From Thiofilum sp. (GTDB lineage Bacteria; Pseudomonadota; Gammaproteobacteria; Thiotrichales; Thiotrichaceae): a DNA stretch of 64,000 bases. Positions 34,663-42,589 of the stretch are shown here, piece after piece. The translations under genes and the position numbers were made by a program. The stretch is taken from NCBI RefSeq assembly GCF_016711335.1, contig NZ_JADJTF010000001.1, positions 1,860,001-1,924,000 of the forward strand, read 5' to 3'. The notes under the pieces were generated by a model. That model saw only the letters and a program-made list of their open reading frames with translations. It ran no database searches and was not told the DNA's origin. Within the stretch, counting starts at the first letter, position 1. Each line of letters starts with the position of its first letter.

Positions 34663-35933
34663 CTCTGTACACGACAATTCGCTTAACTCATTGAATCTTT
34701 TTCAAAAGAAAATCGCCTGAGTTTCATCCGTCCATCCTCGATCGCCATGAATTGTGGTGGACAAAGGAACAGAAGCAGCAGCCTAAGCCTATCCACTTTT
34801 TCCCGTACCCTTCCATTCAATAAATCGGTCAAGTAGTCCAAGCCGTAACGGAAGACACTTTGCTCTTTGCGTCCATGTTTTTTCGTCTTCAAAGGCTTGA
34901 CGGCTTTTTCCTTCCATTCGCCGACTTTGTGCGCCCAACAGAAGCCAATGGCAAGCAACGCCATCATCTTTTTGATGCGAGGGGGTTTGGTGAAGTGAGT
35001 GGCTTCCATGTGAAAACCACGCCCTTTCAAGCATTGGAACAGGTTTTCAATTTCCCAACGTAGCCGATAAGTGCCAATGGGATCAGCCGTGTAGTGGTTG
35101 CTGGCGATAATCAACAACTCACCACTGGGCAGCTTTGAGCCACTGAGCCAAACCCATTCCCCGCTAACGTCGCGACGGTGACGGAGAACGCGCCGTTTAC
35201 CCGGCTTGAGGTTGGCAAACAGCGAGCGGACATGCGCCTCTTTTTTGTGTTTGTCGGTCATCAACTGATTACCCTTGATACGAATCAAGTAGGGAATCTC
35301 TTTGGAAGACAACCACTTCCACCATTGACCACCAATAAACTCACGGTCAGCCAACACACCCAAGATGTTGTTGCGCCCGAATTGGCTGATAAATCGTTGC
35401 AGCAGGGCAATACGTTCACGTTGGTTAGAATTACCGCGTTTGTTCAACACCATCCAGTAAACGGGGATAGCCGCACCTTGGTAAACAACCGCCAAAGTCA
35501 GGAGATTGAGGTTGGATTTGCCCCATTTCCAGTTGGTTCTGTCGAGTGTGAGGTAGTATTGTTGACCACTAAAGGCGAACATTCCCATAAGAAAATGGGC
35601 AATGTCATTGTAATTAAAGAACACTTGGCTAAAAAAGCGTTGCATCCGTCGATAGCGGGAACCAATGTCGGTGTCAGAATCTATGTGTACCGCCAACAAC
35701 GCCAAATTCATTTGTCGCGCACTCAGCAAGGCCTGCAGCATTCCCACAAAACAATCCAAACGGGGCTTGCCCCAACTCAAGTGGGCTTTTAAACTGTCAC
35801 GTAGTCCATCGCTCAGATCCATTTTGCTCTCCTGTGTGGTAACTAGAGAGTAAAACATAGGAGCGGTGGACTTTCACCATCTCCATGACAAACATGCTAA
35901 ATCAATAAGTTAGTGGTTTTGTCGTGTACAGAG
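34663..35933 (-). mobile_element. Complete IS4-family insertion sequence, 1,271 bp
   Basis: Perfect 15-bp terminal inverted repeats, CTCTGTACACGACAA at 34663-34677 and its complement at 35919-35933, bound one transposase gene. The flanking nine bases AAAAAGTTA occur directly on both sides (34654-34662 and 35934-35942), a target-site duplication. Perfect ends, an intact transposase and a perfect duplication indicate a recent insertion. It landed in the T tract of the rtcB terminator. Confidence 0.93.
34683..35822 (-). CDS. IS4-family DDE transposase
   Basis: 379 residues from the ATG at 35822, which has GGAG seven bases upstream; the frame opens at 35858 without such a site. Catalytic triad: Asp in LTLDRTNW, Asp in GVLADREF and Glu in the IS4 signature YRLRWEIENLFQCLK, whose Y-(2)-R-(3)-E-(6)-K spacing is exact. 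No frameshift or stop, so the enzyme looks intact. It fills almost the whole element between the inverted repeats. Confidence 0.93.
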   Translation of the reverse strand: MDLSDGLRDSLKAHLSWGKPRLDCFVGMLQALLSARQMNLALLAVHIDSDTDIGSRYRRMQRFFSQVFFNYNDIAHFLMGMFAFSGQQYYLTLDRTNWKWGKSNLNLLTLAVVYQGAAIPVYWMVLNKRGNSNQRERIALLQRFISQFGRNNILGVLADREFIGGQWWKWLSSKEIPYLIRIKGNQLMTDKHKKEAHVRSLFANLKPGKRRVLRHRRDVSGEWVWLSGSKLPSGELLIIASNHYTADPIGTYRLRWEIENLFQCLKGRGFHMEATHFTKPPRIKKMMALLAIGFCWAHKVGEWKEKAVKPLKTKKHGRKEQSVFRYGLDYLTDLLNGRVREKVDRLRLLLLFLCPPQFMAIEDGRMKLRRFSFEKDSMS

Positions 35934-35942
35934 AAAAAGTTA
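35934..35942. repeat. Target-site duplication, right copy
   Basis: AAAAAGTTA directly after the right inverted repeat; read on the minus strand it is the T tract that follows the rtcB terminator hairpin. Confidence 0.9.
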
Positions 35943-35961
35943 GGTGAGCGAATAGCTCACC
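35943..35961 (-). terminator. Rho-independent terminator of rtcB, T tract split by the insertion sequence
   Basis: GGTGAGC / GCTCACC, a 7-bp stem with a 5-base loop, overlaps the rtcB stop codon. On the minus strand it is followed by TAACTTTTT, which is the complement of the target-site duplication. Because the duplication copied these nine bases, the hairpin keeps its T tract even after insertion. Confidence 0.75.
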
Positions 35962-37186
35962 CCTTCACACACACCACTTGCTTCAACGTATACAACACTT
36001 CCACCAAATCGCTCTGCGCCGCCATCACCTTATCAATTGGTTTATAAGCCGATGGGGTTTCATCAATCACCGCTTCATCCACACGGCATTCCACCCCTGC
36101 AACAGCAAGCTTATGCTCATCCAGCGACACGCGGCGTTTTGCCTCAGTACGTGACATCACCCGCCCCGCGCCGTGGCTGCAACTGCAAAAACTTTCCTCA
36201 TTACCCAGCCCGCGCACAATGAAGGATTTCGCCCCCATACTGCCCGGAATAATCCCAAGCTGACCCTTTTGCGCACTTACCGCACCTTTACGTGTTACCC
36301 ACACATCCTTACCGTAGTGGTGTTCGCGGCTAATGTAGTTGTGGTGGCAATTCACCGCCTCCACGTCCGCTGTGAACGGGATCGTCAACACTTCGCGGAT
36401 CGCCTGTAAAGTACGCGCCATCATCAGCTCGCGGTTGGCTTGCGCGAAATCCTGCGCCCATGCCACCGCTTCCACATAGTCGCGGAAATGCGGGCTACCT
36501 TCGGGAATGTAAGCTAAATCCTTATCCGGTAGGTTAATGAAATAGCGTTCCATATCCTTTTTTGCCTGCTCGATAAAGTGCGTACCGATAGCATTGCCTA
36601 CCCCGCGTGACCCGCTGTGTAACATCACCCATACAGTTTGGGTTTCATCCAAACACACCTCGATGAAATGGTTGCCTGTACCCAACGTCCCCAAGTGCTT
36701 TAGATTATTGGTGTTTTTTAGGAAGGGATGCTTCTCGCACAAACGCTGGAAACCTGCACTTAAAGCCAGCCATTTTTCTAATACGTCTGCGGGTGGATCA
36801 CCCCAGCTTCCAGTATCGCGTTTACCACGAGTCGCCACCCGTCCATGCGGAATCGCTTGCTCAATCTTATTGCGCATGGTTTCCAAGGAATCAGGTAAGT
36901 CAGTACCCTTTAAAGTGGTTTTCGCTGCCATCATCCCACAGCCCAAATCCACACCCACCGCCGCTGGAATCACCGCGCCAATAGTGGGAATCACACTGCC
37001 AATGGTCGCACCTTTACCCAAATGCACATCGGGCATGGCGGCTACCCATTGGTGAATGAAAGGCATTTTGGCAATATTGAGTAATTGCTTTTTAGAGTTG
37101 TCGTCAAAGGGAACGCCTTTTGTCCACGATTTAACGGGGGCGTGACCTTCTTCGTAGAGAACTTCGTAGTTACCAGTAGTAGTCAT
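35957..37186 (-). CDS. rtcB: RNA 3'-phosphate / 5'-hydroxyl ligase RtcB
   Basis: 409 residues, the length of E. coli RtcB. Metal and GTP-site motifs: AMPDVHLGKGATIGSVIP, GVDLGCGM (catalytic Cys), GTLGTGNHFIEV, HSGSRGVGN, NCHHNYISREHH and the guanylated His in CSCSHGAGRVMSR. ATG has AAGGAG eight bases upstream. The enzyme joins 2',3'-cyclic phosphate to 5'-OH RNA ends in RNA repair. No rtcA or rtcR gene is adjacent. Its G+C content is above that of the flanking core genes, and a decayed copy of its 3' end lies 1.9 kb away, so its position looks secondary. Tempting but unproven: an RNA-repair ligase next to a candidate tRNA-cleaving defence system. Confidence 0.95.
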   Translation of the reverse strand: MTTTGNYEVLYEEGHAPVKSWTKGVPFDDNSKKQLLNIAKMPFIHQWVAAMPDVHLGKGATIGSVIPTIGAVIPAAVGVDLGCGMMAAKTTLKGTDLPDSLETMRNKIEQAIPHGRVATRGKRDTGSWGDPPADVLEKWLALSAGFQRLCEKHPFLKNTNNLKHLGTLGTGNHFIEVCLDETQTVWVMLHSGSRGVGNAIGTHFIEQAKKDMERYFINLPDKDLAYIPEGSPHFRDYVEAVAWAQDFAQANRELMMARTLQAIREVLTIPFTADVEAVNCHHNYISREHHYGKDVWVTRKGAVSAQKGQLGIIPGSMGAKSFIVRGLGNEESFCSCSHGAGRVMSRTEAKRRVSLDEHKLAVAGVECRVDEAVIDETPSAYKPIDKVMAAQSDLVEVLYTLKQVVCVKG

Positions 37187-37515
37187 TATGTGCTCCTTAC
37201 TTAACGCTGGTTATGCGAGATATATAGCAAGTGGTATGCCAAGGAGTTTTAAAATATAAGATATTGATATTATTATGTATTTTAAGTGTAGTTGGTCTTA
37301 ATGCTACTAAGCTCTTGGCTAGGAATATCCAAATAAATAAGTTTTTATCCTGAAAAATATTCATTAGCTAGCTATTGAATTGATGCTGGCTTATTAGAAC
37401 CAGCAATCGTCTCAAGGGTGGTTTCAAGGATTTCCTTTGCTAAGGACTGAGTAATTTGAATATCATTTGCTCTAGTGGTAGTGAACAACGTTTTAATAAT
37501 AGCTGGGAGCTTAGG
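37187..37515. other. Intergenic region between divergent rtcB and HIT gene 2
   Basis: A+T-rich. It should hold the promoters of rtcB and of the second HIT gene. A short inverted repeat TGCTGG / CCAGCA (37384-37389, 37400-37405) is present without a T run. No sigma-54 site of the kind that drives rtcBA operons was found by eye. Confidence 0.5.
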
Positions 37516-37863
37516 ATGCAAAATCGCTGTGTATTTTGTCGTATTGTTCAAGGGATTGAACCAGCGCGTATTTTATATCGGGATGAAGAGGTGATTGCGT
37601 TTCGTGATATTAATCCTCAAGCGCCTTTTCATGCTTTAGTTATTCCTACTCAGCATATTGCGTCCTTGAATGATATTGAAGTTGCGCAAGATAGGGTCTT
37701 AGGTAAGTTATTTTTGGTGGCTAAGCAAATTGCTCATGGCGCAGGCTATACAGAAAGCGGTTATCGAGTGGCGATGAATTGTGGGCGTGATGCGGGGCAA
37801 ACCGTCTTTCATATTCATCTGCATGTGCTAGCCGGACGTTTCTTAACTTGGCCTCCGGGTTAA
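37516..37863 (+). CDS. HIT family nucleotide-binding hydrolase (HinT-like), copy 2
   Basis: 115 residues from the ATG at 37516, which has GGGAG six bases upstream and aligns with the start of copy 1; the frame is open from 37456. CVFCRIVQGIEPARILYRDEEV and the triad HIHLHVLAGR are present. About two thirds identical to the copy at 30804-31145 and in the same orientation, so the accessory region lies between two paralogues. Confidence 0.9.
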   Translation: MQNRCVFCRIVQGIEPARILYRDEEVIAFRDINPQAPFHALVIPTQHIASLNDIEVAQDRVLGKLFLVAKQIAHGAGYTESGYRVAMNCGRDAGQTVFHIHLHVLAGRFLTWPPG

Positions 37864-37875
37864 TCAGCGTTTAGC

Positions 37876-39021
37876 TTATTGGAGCTTAGTAGTAGCGGCT
37901 TGTTGTAATAGCTGATGCAGTTGCTCAGTGACTTGATACCAATCTAAGGTTAAGGCAGTTGCTCGTGCATGGGTGGCTATAGTGGCGCGGTGAGACGCTT
38001 GAGCGGCTTGAAGCGTTTGTTCAATAAAGGCAGCATGATCTCCAAACGGCACAACCCAACCATTGACTTCGTGCTGAATATGCTCTTGCGCTGCCGCATA
38101 ATTAAAAGCCACGACTGGCAAACCACTCGCCATTGCCTCAGTAATCACATTACCAAACGTTTCACTGAGGCTGGGATATAAAAATAAATCACCACTAGCA
38201 TAATGTTGAGCTAGCGCTACGCCGGTTTGCATTCCGGCAAAGTGTGCAAAGGGATAAGTTTTTTGTAAACGTGAGCGTTCAGGTCCGTCACCGACTACTA
38301 AAAACTGGGCGTTAGGCTGAGTGTGTTGCAAGCGTTGAAATGCTTGAAAGGCTAAATCTAAATTTTTCTCATGCGCTAAACGAGCAACTAATACTACTAA
38401 TAAATCGGTGTTACTCACCCCTAAGCGCTGGCGTAAAGCGTTACTGCGTTGGTTTGGATTAAATAAATCGGCATCAATCCCGCGTGCGAGTAAGGCAAGA
38501 TTTTTATAGCCTTTGGTGCTCAAGTACTGGCATAGACTTTGGGTAGGGACGAGAGTAAATAGGGTTTGATTATGTAAAGAACGTAGATAGCGGCTGGCTA
38601 AGTTTTTGAAAATACCCAGACGATAATAGTCACTGTATTGATCAAAGTGAGTGTGAAAGTCGCTAATCACCGGAATTTTTAATGTTTGGGCTATCCATAA
38701 AGCGGCATAACCTAAAGGCCCTTCAGTAACAATTTGTACCACATCAGGGCGTTGTTGCTTCCATAAGCGATACAATAAATAAGCAGCCGGTGCACCTAAT
38801 CTCACTTGAGGATAAAACGGTAAGCGCCAACTGGCTACTAAATGCTCGCTGAAATCCGGTCTAACACTTGCCTGATCTTGCTGACTTTGACGGGGGCGAA
38901 TCAGTTGCACGCAATAACCAAACTCGCTGTGGAGGCGATGTACCAATTGAGCAATAGTATGTGCGACTCCATTAATTTCAGGCGGCCAAGTTTCGGTTAC
39001 CACGGCAAGGGTTAAAGCCAT
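37876..39021 (-). CDS. Family 4 glycosyltransferase
   Basis: 381 residues with GT-B fold marks. N-terminal VVTETWPPEINGVAHTIAQL and VISDFHTHFDQYSDYY resemble MgtA-type mannosyl/glucosyl lipid transferases. The C-terminal nucleotide-sugar site has VARLAHEKNLDLAFQAF, FLVVGDGPER, FLYPSLSETFGNVITEAMASGLPVVAF (E-x7-E motif, shown in part). Likely adds a hexose to a lipid acceptor at the inner membrane; donor and acceptor are not predictable. Converges with the HIT gene, leaving 12 bases between stops. Confidence 0.88.
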   Translation of the reverse strand: MALTLAVVTETWPPEINGVAHTIAQLVHRLHSEFGYCVQLIRPRQSQQDQASVRPDFSEHLVASWRLPFYPQVRLGAPAAYLLYRLWKQQRPDVVQIVTEGPLGYAALWIAQTLKIPVISDFHTHFDQYSDYYRLGIFKNLASRYLRSLHNQTLFTLVPTQSLCQYLSTKGYKNLALLARGIDADLFNPNQRSNALRQRLGVSNTDLLVVLVARLAHEKNLDLAFQAFQRLQHTQPNAQFLVVGDGPERSRLQKTYPFAHFAGMQTGVALAQHYASGDLFLYPSLSETFGNVITEAMASGLPVVAFNYAAAQEHIQHEVNGWVVPFGDHAAFIEQTLQAAQASHRATIATHARATALTLDWYQVTEQLHQLLQQAATTKLQ

Positions 39022-39093
39022 ATAAGGTGCTCATTCTCATGGGTGAGTCAGTACCTTAAAGCTTTTAGACTACGAATTTATGACAACTTCAAT

Positions 39094-40125
39094 TTATTTC
39101 AGTGCAATAGCTACTTGTGCTTTAAATCCGCCCAATTGAGTGGAGCGCCCCAAGCTCAAATGCCCACCATACAGTTTAGTAATATCTTGGCAAATACCTA
39201 AGCCCAAACCATGCCCACTCACACTCTCATCTAAACGTATGCCGCGTTGGGTGAGTTGGGTTAAAGCGACTGGATCTAGTCCAGCACCATCGTCCTCAAT
39301 CGTAATTAAAATGTGTTGCTCAGCTAGTTCAAAACTCAAATGAATCTGCTGCTTTGCCCATTTAAAGGCGTTATCTAATAAATTACCCAATAGTTCGAGC
39401 ATATCTTCCCGATCACCAAAGCGTGGTAATGGAGAGGGAATACTTAAAGTCACCTGTTTGGGGTTATGGGAATAAATTTGCTTGAGCACTTGGAGTAGGG
39501 GGGGGATTTCAGTATGGGCATCAAAGCGTTGGGCATTATTGCCCATGCCTGCCATACGTGCACGTTTGAGTTCACGCTCAGTCAATTGACGAATGCGCTC
39601 GACTTGTAATTCGAGCACTTGACGCGCTAGAGCTGGAATGGATTCTTGATCTAATTGTTGCAGCAATAAATTCAGCGGTGTTTTGAGAGCGTGTGCCAAA
39701 TTACCCAGTGCGTGACGTGAGCGTTCTAGGCGTTCATGCAGTAAATGAATTAAATGATTAATCTCCTGCACTAAGGGCTGAATTTCACTAGGAACGGCTG
39801 TGCTGAGTTGTTGCACCTTACCTGTTTCTAAGTGTTTTAATTCGGTTTGTAACCATTGAAAGCGTTTAAAACTATGGCGAATCACTAGACTTTGCACTAA
39901 AAGCACAATACCTATGGCTATCACTGCCATAAAAGGAAATAACCATTGAAAGCGCCGCATGTGAGTGAGAGTACTCACCTCTAGACTATTAAGGCATTGA
40001 GTGGCTACAAGCCATTCGGTAGGGCGTGGTAGGGTATAACCAATTAGCCACATTAACCCCATGACTAAGATTAAAGTAATGGCTAATTGCCATTGTAATT
40101 GAGCTTGTAAAGATCGAGTCATCAT
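39094..40125 (-). CDS. Sensor histidine kinase of an OmpR-type two-component system (PmrB/QseC/PhoQ-like)
   Basis: 343 residues. Two membrane segments (about 13-32 and 58-80) leave only a 25-residue periplasmic loop, so it may sense within or near the membrane. HAMP-like linker, H-box LGNLAHALKTPLN, N-box LLGNLLDNAFKWA, EDDGAGLD and GHGLGLGI. Start overlaps the regulator stop by four bases (ATGA). Last gene of the operon with two DUF2202 proteins. Confidence 0.88.
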   Translation of the reverse strand: MMTRSLQAQLQWQLAITLILVMGLMWLIGYTLPRPTEWLVATQCLNSLEVSTLTHMRRFQWLFPFMAVIAIGIVLLVQSLVIRHSFKRFQWLQTELKHLETGKVQQLSTAVPSEIQPLVQEINHLIHLLHERLERSRHALGNLAHALKTPLNLLLQQLDQESIPALARQVLELQVERIRQLTERELKRARMAGMGNNAQRFDAHTEIPPLLQVLKQIYSHNPKQVTLSIPSPLPRFGDREDMLELLGNLLDNAFKWAKQQIHLSFELAEQHILITIEDDGAGLDPVALTQLTQRGIRLDESVSGHGLGLGICQDITKLYGGHLSLGRSTQLGGFKAQVAIALK

Positions 40126-40787
40126 GTGATTAAGCTATAACCTTGTCCACGTTTGGTCACAATTCGGTCTGTACCAATCATGCGGCGTAAATGTCTAACA
40201 TAGACCTCAATCACATTACTATCACGGTCAGTATCATACTCATACACATGATCGGTGAGGCGGCTTTTGGTGAGGATTTGATTGGGGTGCAGCATGAAAT
40301 ACCGTAATAAGCGAAACTCTTTGCCCGTTAATTCATGGGTCATACCATCAGCCGTCGTTACCGTTTGATGGTCTTCATCGAGCTTCAGTCCACAACAATC
40401 TAAGATATTATTAGGTGTCACGGCTTGATGAGCGCGACGGATTAGGGCTTGGATACGTACCAGTAATTCTTCAAAGTGAAAAGGCTTACCTAAATAATCA
40501 TCGGCTCCGGCTTTAAAACCATCGACGCGCTCATGCCAAGCATCACGCGCAGTTAGGACAATCACCGGAGTAAGAATAGGTTTGGCTCGCCACGCTTTGA
40601 GTACTTCAATACCATTTTTTTGTGGCAAGCCTAAATCGAGAATAATCGCATCATAATCGATTTCCTCGCCCATAAACTGACCATCCATGCCATTATGGGC
40701 GAGGTCGACGGCAAAACCAGCAGCTTTAAAGCGTTGTTGAAGGAGGGTTGTGAGCTCTTGGTCATCTTCAACAATCAATAAGCGCAT
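40122..40787 (-). CDS. OmpR/PhoB-family response regulator (PmrA/QseB-like)
   Basis: 221 residues. Receiver with VEDD, Asp in AIILDLGLPQKNGIEVLKAWR, Thr in VLTARDAWHERVDGFKAGADDYLGKPF, then a winged-helix domain with LTGKEFRLLRYFM, SNVIEVYVRHLRRMIG and TKRGQGYSL. The LGLPxxxGxxVL and RAWH... patterns are those of the PmrA/QseB/PhoP branch, whose members bind CTTAAG-N5-CTTAAG direct repeats. Such repeats lie upstream of this operon (42309-42336). 18 bases after the second DUF2202 gene. Confidence 0.9.
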   Translation of the reverse strand: MRLLIVEDDQELTTLLQQRFKAAGFAVDLAHNGMDGQFMGEEIDYDAIILDLGLPQKNGIEVLKAWRAKPILTPVIVLTARDAWHERVDGFKAGADDYLGKPFHFEELLVRIQALIRRAHQAVTPNNILDCCGLKLDEDHQTVTTADGMTHELTGKEFRLLRYFMLHPNQILTKSRLTDHVYEYDTDRDSNVIEVYVRHLRRMIGTDRIVTKRGQGYSLIT

Positions 40788-40805
40788 AATAGTTTACCTC
40801 AGTGA

Positions 40806-41477
40806 TTAATAAGCACCCGCTCCTTGTCCACGCCCCATACCGCGTCCCATGCCTTGACCATGACCCATACCGCCATGTCCCATACCTTGACCGTTACCGC
40901 GTTCTTGGGGGCTAGTGAGAATAGCTTGCACCTCATTGTCTAGGAGTACTTGTGCTTTATATAAAATCCCTTGCGCCGCCAGTTGGGAGGCAAAAGCACG
41001 TAAATGATTACGTGAGCCACGCATCAATTCTTCATACACTTGACGGCTTTGTGGGTCTTTAGTGTCAGCCAGCGCTTTTTGTAAATCGGCAATATCGGTT
41101 TCCTCAACTAGACCACCGACCTGCAAAGCGTCTTGGGGTGATTTAAGACCCTGAGCTAGTAATTGATTATACAAAGCCTGTAGTTCTGGATTATTAAATT
41201 TACCTACGGTTTCATTCACTACCGGATTTTGTTTGAGATAGCTTTGAATCAATTGCTTCATGCTATCAAAGTGTCTTTGCTCGGAGGAAGGGATGTTTTT
41301 TAAGGGCATTAAGTCCCATTTGGCGCCCAAGCTCAAATACAGGTCACGGGCTAATTTTTCCTCTTCTAACATATAATTAGCGTGTTGTTGTTCAACGCTA
41401 GTGGCTGCTTGAATATAGTACGACATACTCATTCCTACCATTAAAGTAATACTGGTGATTAAGGTTTTGAGTTGCAT
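40806..41477 (-). CDS. Secreted DUF2202 (ferritin-like fold) protein with Gly/Met/His-rich tail
   Basis: 223 residues; AAGGAG eight bases before ATG. Signal peptide with cleavage near YIQA-AT. DUF2202 core: HANYMLEEEKLARDLYLSLGAKW, SSEQRHFDSMKQLI, EETDIADLQKAL and GSRNHLRAFASQL; the paired E/ExxH-like helices resemble a four-helix ferritin bundle. The last 35 residues are G, M and H rich (GMGHGGMGHGQGMGRGMGRG), suggestive of metal binding. Paralogue of the adjacent lipoprotein. Role in the envelope unknown; metal handling is inference. Confidence 0.85.
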   Translation of the reverse strand: MQLKTLITSITLMVGMSMSYYIQAATSVEQQHANYMLEEEKLARDLYLSLGAKWDLMPLKNIPSSEQRHFDSMKQLIQSYLKQNPVVNETVGKFNNPELQALYNQLLAQGLKSPQDALQVGGLVEETDIADLQKALADTKDPQSRQVYEELMRGSRNHLRAFASQLAAQGILYKAQVLLDNEVQAILTSPQERGNGQGMGHGGMGHGQGMGRGMGRGQGAGAY

Positions 41478-41504
41478 ATTAATTACTCCTTAGTGGGTAA
41501 AGTC

Positions 41505-42170
41505 TTAGGCTTTACCGCATTGCTCTTGTGGTTGTTCGAGAATGCTATTAACAGTGGTACTAGGCAGCACTTGAGCGTTATAACTCACCCCTTGTTGGGT
41601 TAAGGCAATAACGAAGCTGCGTAAGTGATTGCGTGAACCACACATTAGGCGTTCATAAGTTTGAATTACCGCCGCTTGATTAGTACCTTGTTGTACCTGT
41701 TGAATAGCTTGTTGTAAGTCTTGAATATCCAGCTCCTCGATATAGGCTCCAACTTTTAAGCCTTCCGAAGCTGAGATAGCTCCTTGAGTAGTTAGGCTTT
41801 GATAGAGTAGAGCCAGCTCGGTATCGGTAAATGCACCGACTGTATTAGCCAATACGGGATCGGCTAGACCCACTGCACTCAAAAGCTTTTGCATGCTATC
41901 CATATGTTTTTGCTCGGATTGGGTGGCAATCGTGGCAAAAGGATTAATCTTCCAAGTCTGATCTAAAGTTAAGTACACATCGCGGGCTAACTTTTCTTCT
42001 TCACGTATATAGGTGGCGGTTTGAGCCTCATCAGCACTGAGGGTTTGCAGTTGGCTATAGTCAATGGCATTACCACCTTGTCCTTGACCAGCACTTGAGC
42101 CATCACTACCGCCACAACCACTTAATGCGATTACGACACTCAACGTTCCTATTAACTTACCAAAGCCCAT
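41505..42170 (-). CDS. DUF2202 (ferritin-like fold) lipoprotein
   Basis: 221 residues; AAGGAG five bases before ATG. A lipobox ALSGC puts the lipid-modified Cys at about 19. The DUF2202 core repeats that of the next gene: ETATYIREEEKLARDVYLTLDQ-like start, SEQKHMDSMQKLL, EELDIQDLQQAI and GSRNHLRSF. First gene of the operon DUF2202, DUF2202, regulator, kinase; intergenic gaps are 27, 18 and -4 bases, so they are one transcript. Confidence 0.86.
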   Translation of the reverse strand: MGFGKLIGTLSVVIALSGCGGSDGSSAGQGQGGNAIDYSQLQTLSADEAQTATYIREEEKLARDVYLTLDQTWKINPFATIATQSEQKHMDSMQKLLSAVGLADPVLANTVGAFTDTELALLYQSLTTQGAISASEGLKVGAYIEELDIQDLQQAIQQVQQGTNQAAVIQTYERLMCGSRNHLRSFVIALTQQGVSYNAQVLPSTTVNSILEQPQEQCGKA

Positions 42171-42589
42171 GTCTACTCCTTACTTTCTTTAGGTTTTACT
42201 TTAGTAACTACTGTAAGGCGGCTATCTGAAATGAAGCTGAAAAAAATCATCCAGCCTTAACACCAAAGTGAGTGATTTTTTAATGCTCTAACAGGAGTGA
42301 GGCTTAGCCTTAAATGGTTCTTAAGTAGCTCTTAAGTTAGCTCAGTTATTGGAGTACTGGAATCTAATAAGGGTGGCATAAAGGAGGCTGTTGGCTAACG
42401 ATTTGTTGTTTTTTTGAGATATTGACATCTATTTTAGTAAAGAAAATTGACTTTTTTAAAGGTTGATAAGGCTATCTTTTTGTAAACTAAAACCAGCTTA
42501 AATTCCTACTGATTAAGGAAGGCTTTTGTTACTAATCAAATAGTTAGCAAGAGCTGGCGTATGTTATAAGTTTATAAGGGATAAAGACC
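42171..42589. other. Divergent control region between the DUF2202/two-component operon and the cytochrome c peroxidase gene
   Basis: 419 bases without a gene. It contains the three-copy CTTAAG operator (own entry), a plus-strand TCTAAT hexamer at 42363-42368 that could be a -10 box 26 bases after the operator, and a minus-strand TTAGAG hexamer (42291-42286) 17 bases past it. Which promoter the operator serves is not resolved by sequence. Confidence 0.55.
42309..42336. promoter_or_regulatory. Three tandem PmrA/QseB-type half sites (CTTAAR at 11-bp spacing)
   Basis: CTTAAA (42309-42314), TGGTT, CTTAAG (42320-42325), TAGCT, CTTAAG (42331-42336). The N5-spaced direct repeat is the published recognition pattern of PmrA/QseB regulators, here with a third copy in phase. 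It lies 139 bases before the first DUF2202 gene and 253 bases before the peroxidase gene. Confidence 0.7.

Noticed and set aside
35178..35792. Plus-strand frame of 204 codons within the insertion sequence
   Set aside because: Antisense to a transposase with all catalytic motifs intact; no family features.
37372..37488. Minus-strand 38-codon frame with protein-like text (ITQSLAKEILETTLETIAG)
   Set aside because: Only a TTG start without a ribosome site, very short, and in the promoter region of the second HIT gene. Could be a gene fragment but not supportable.
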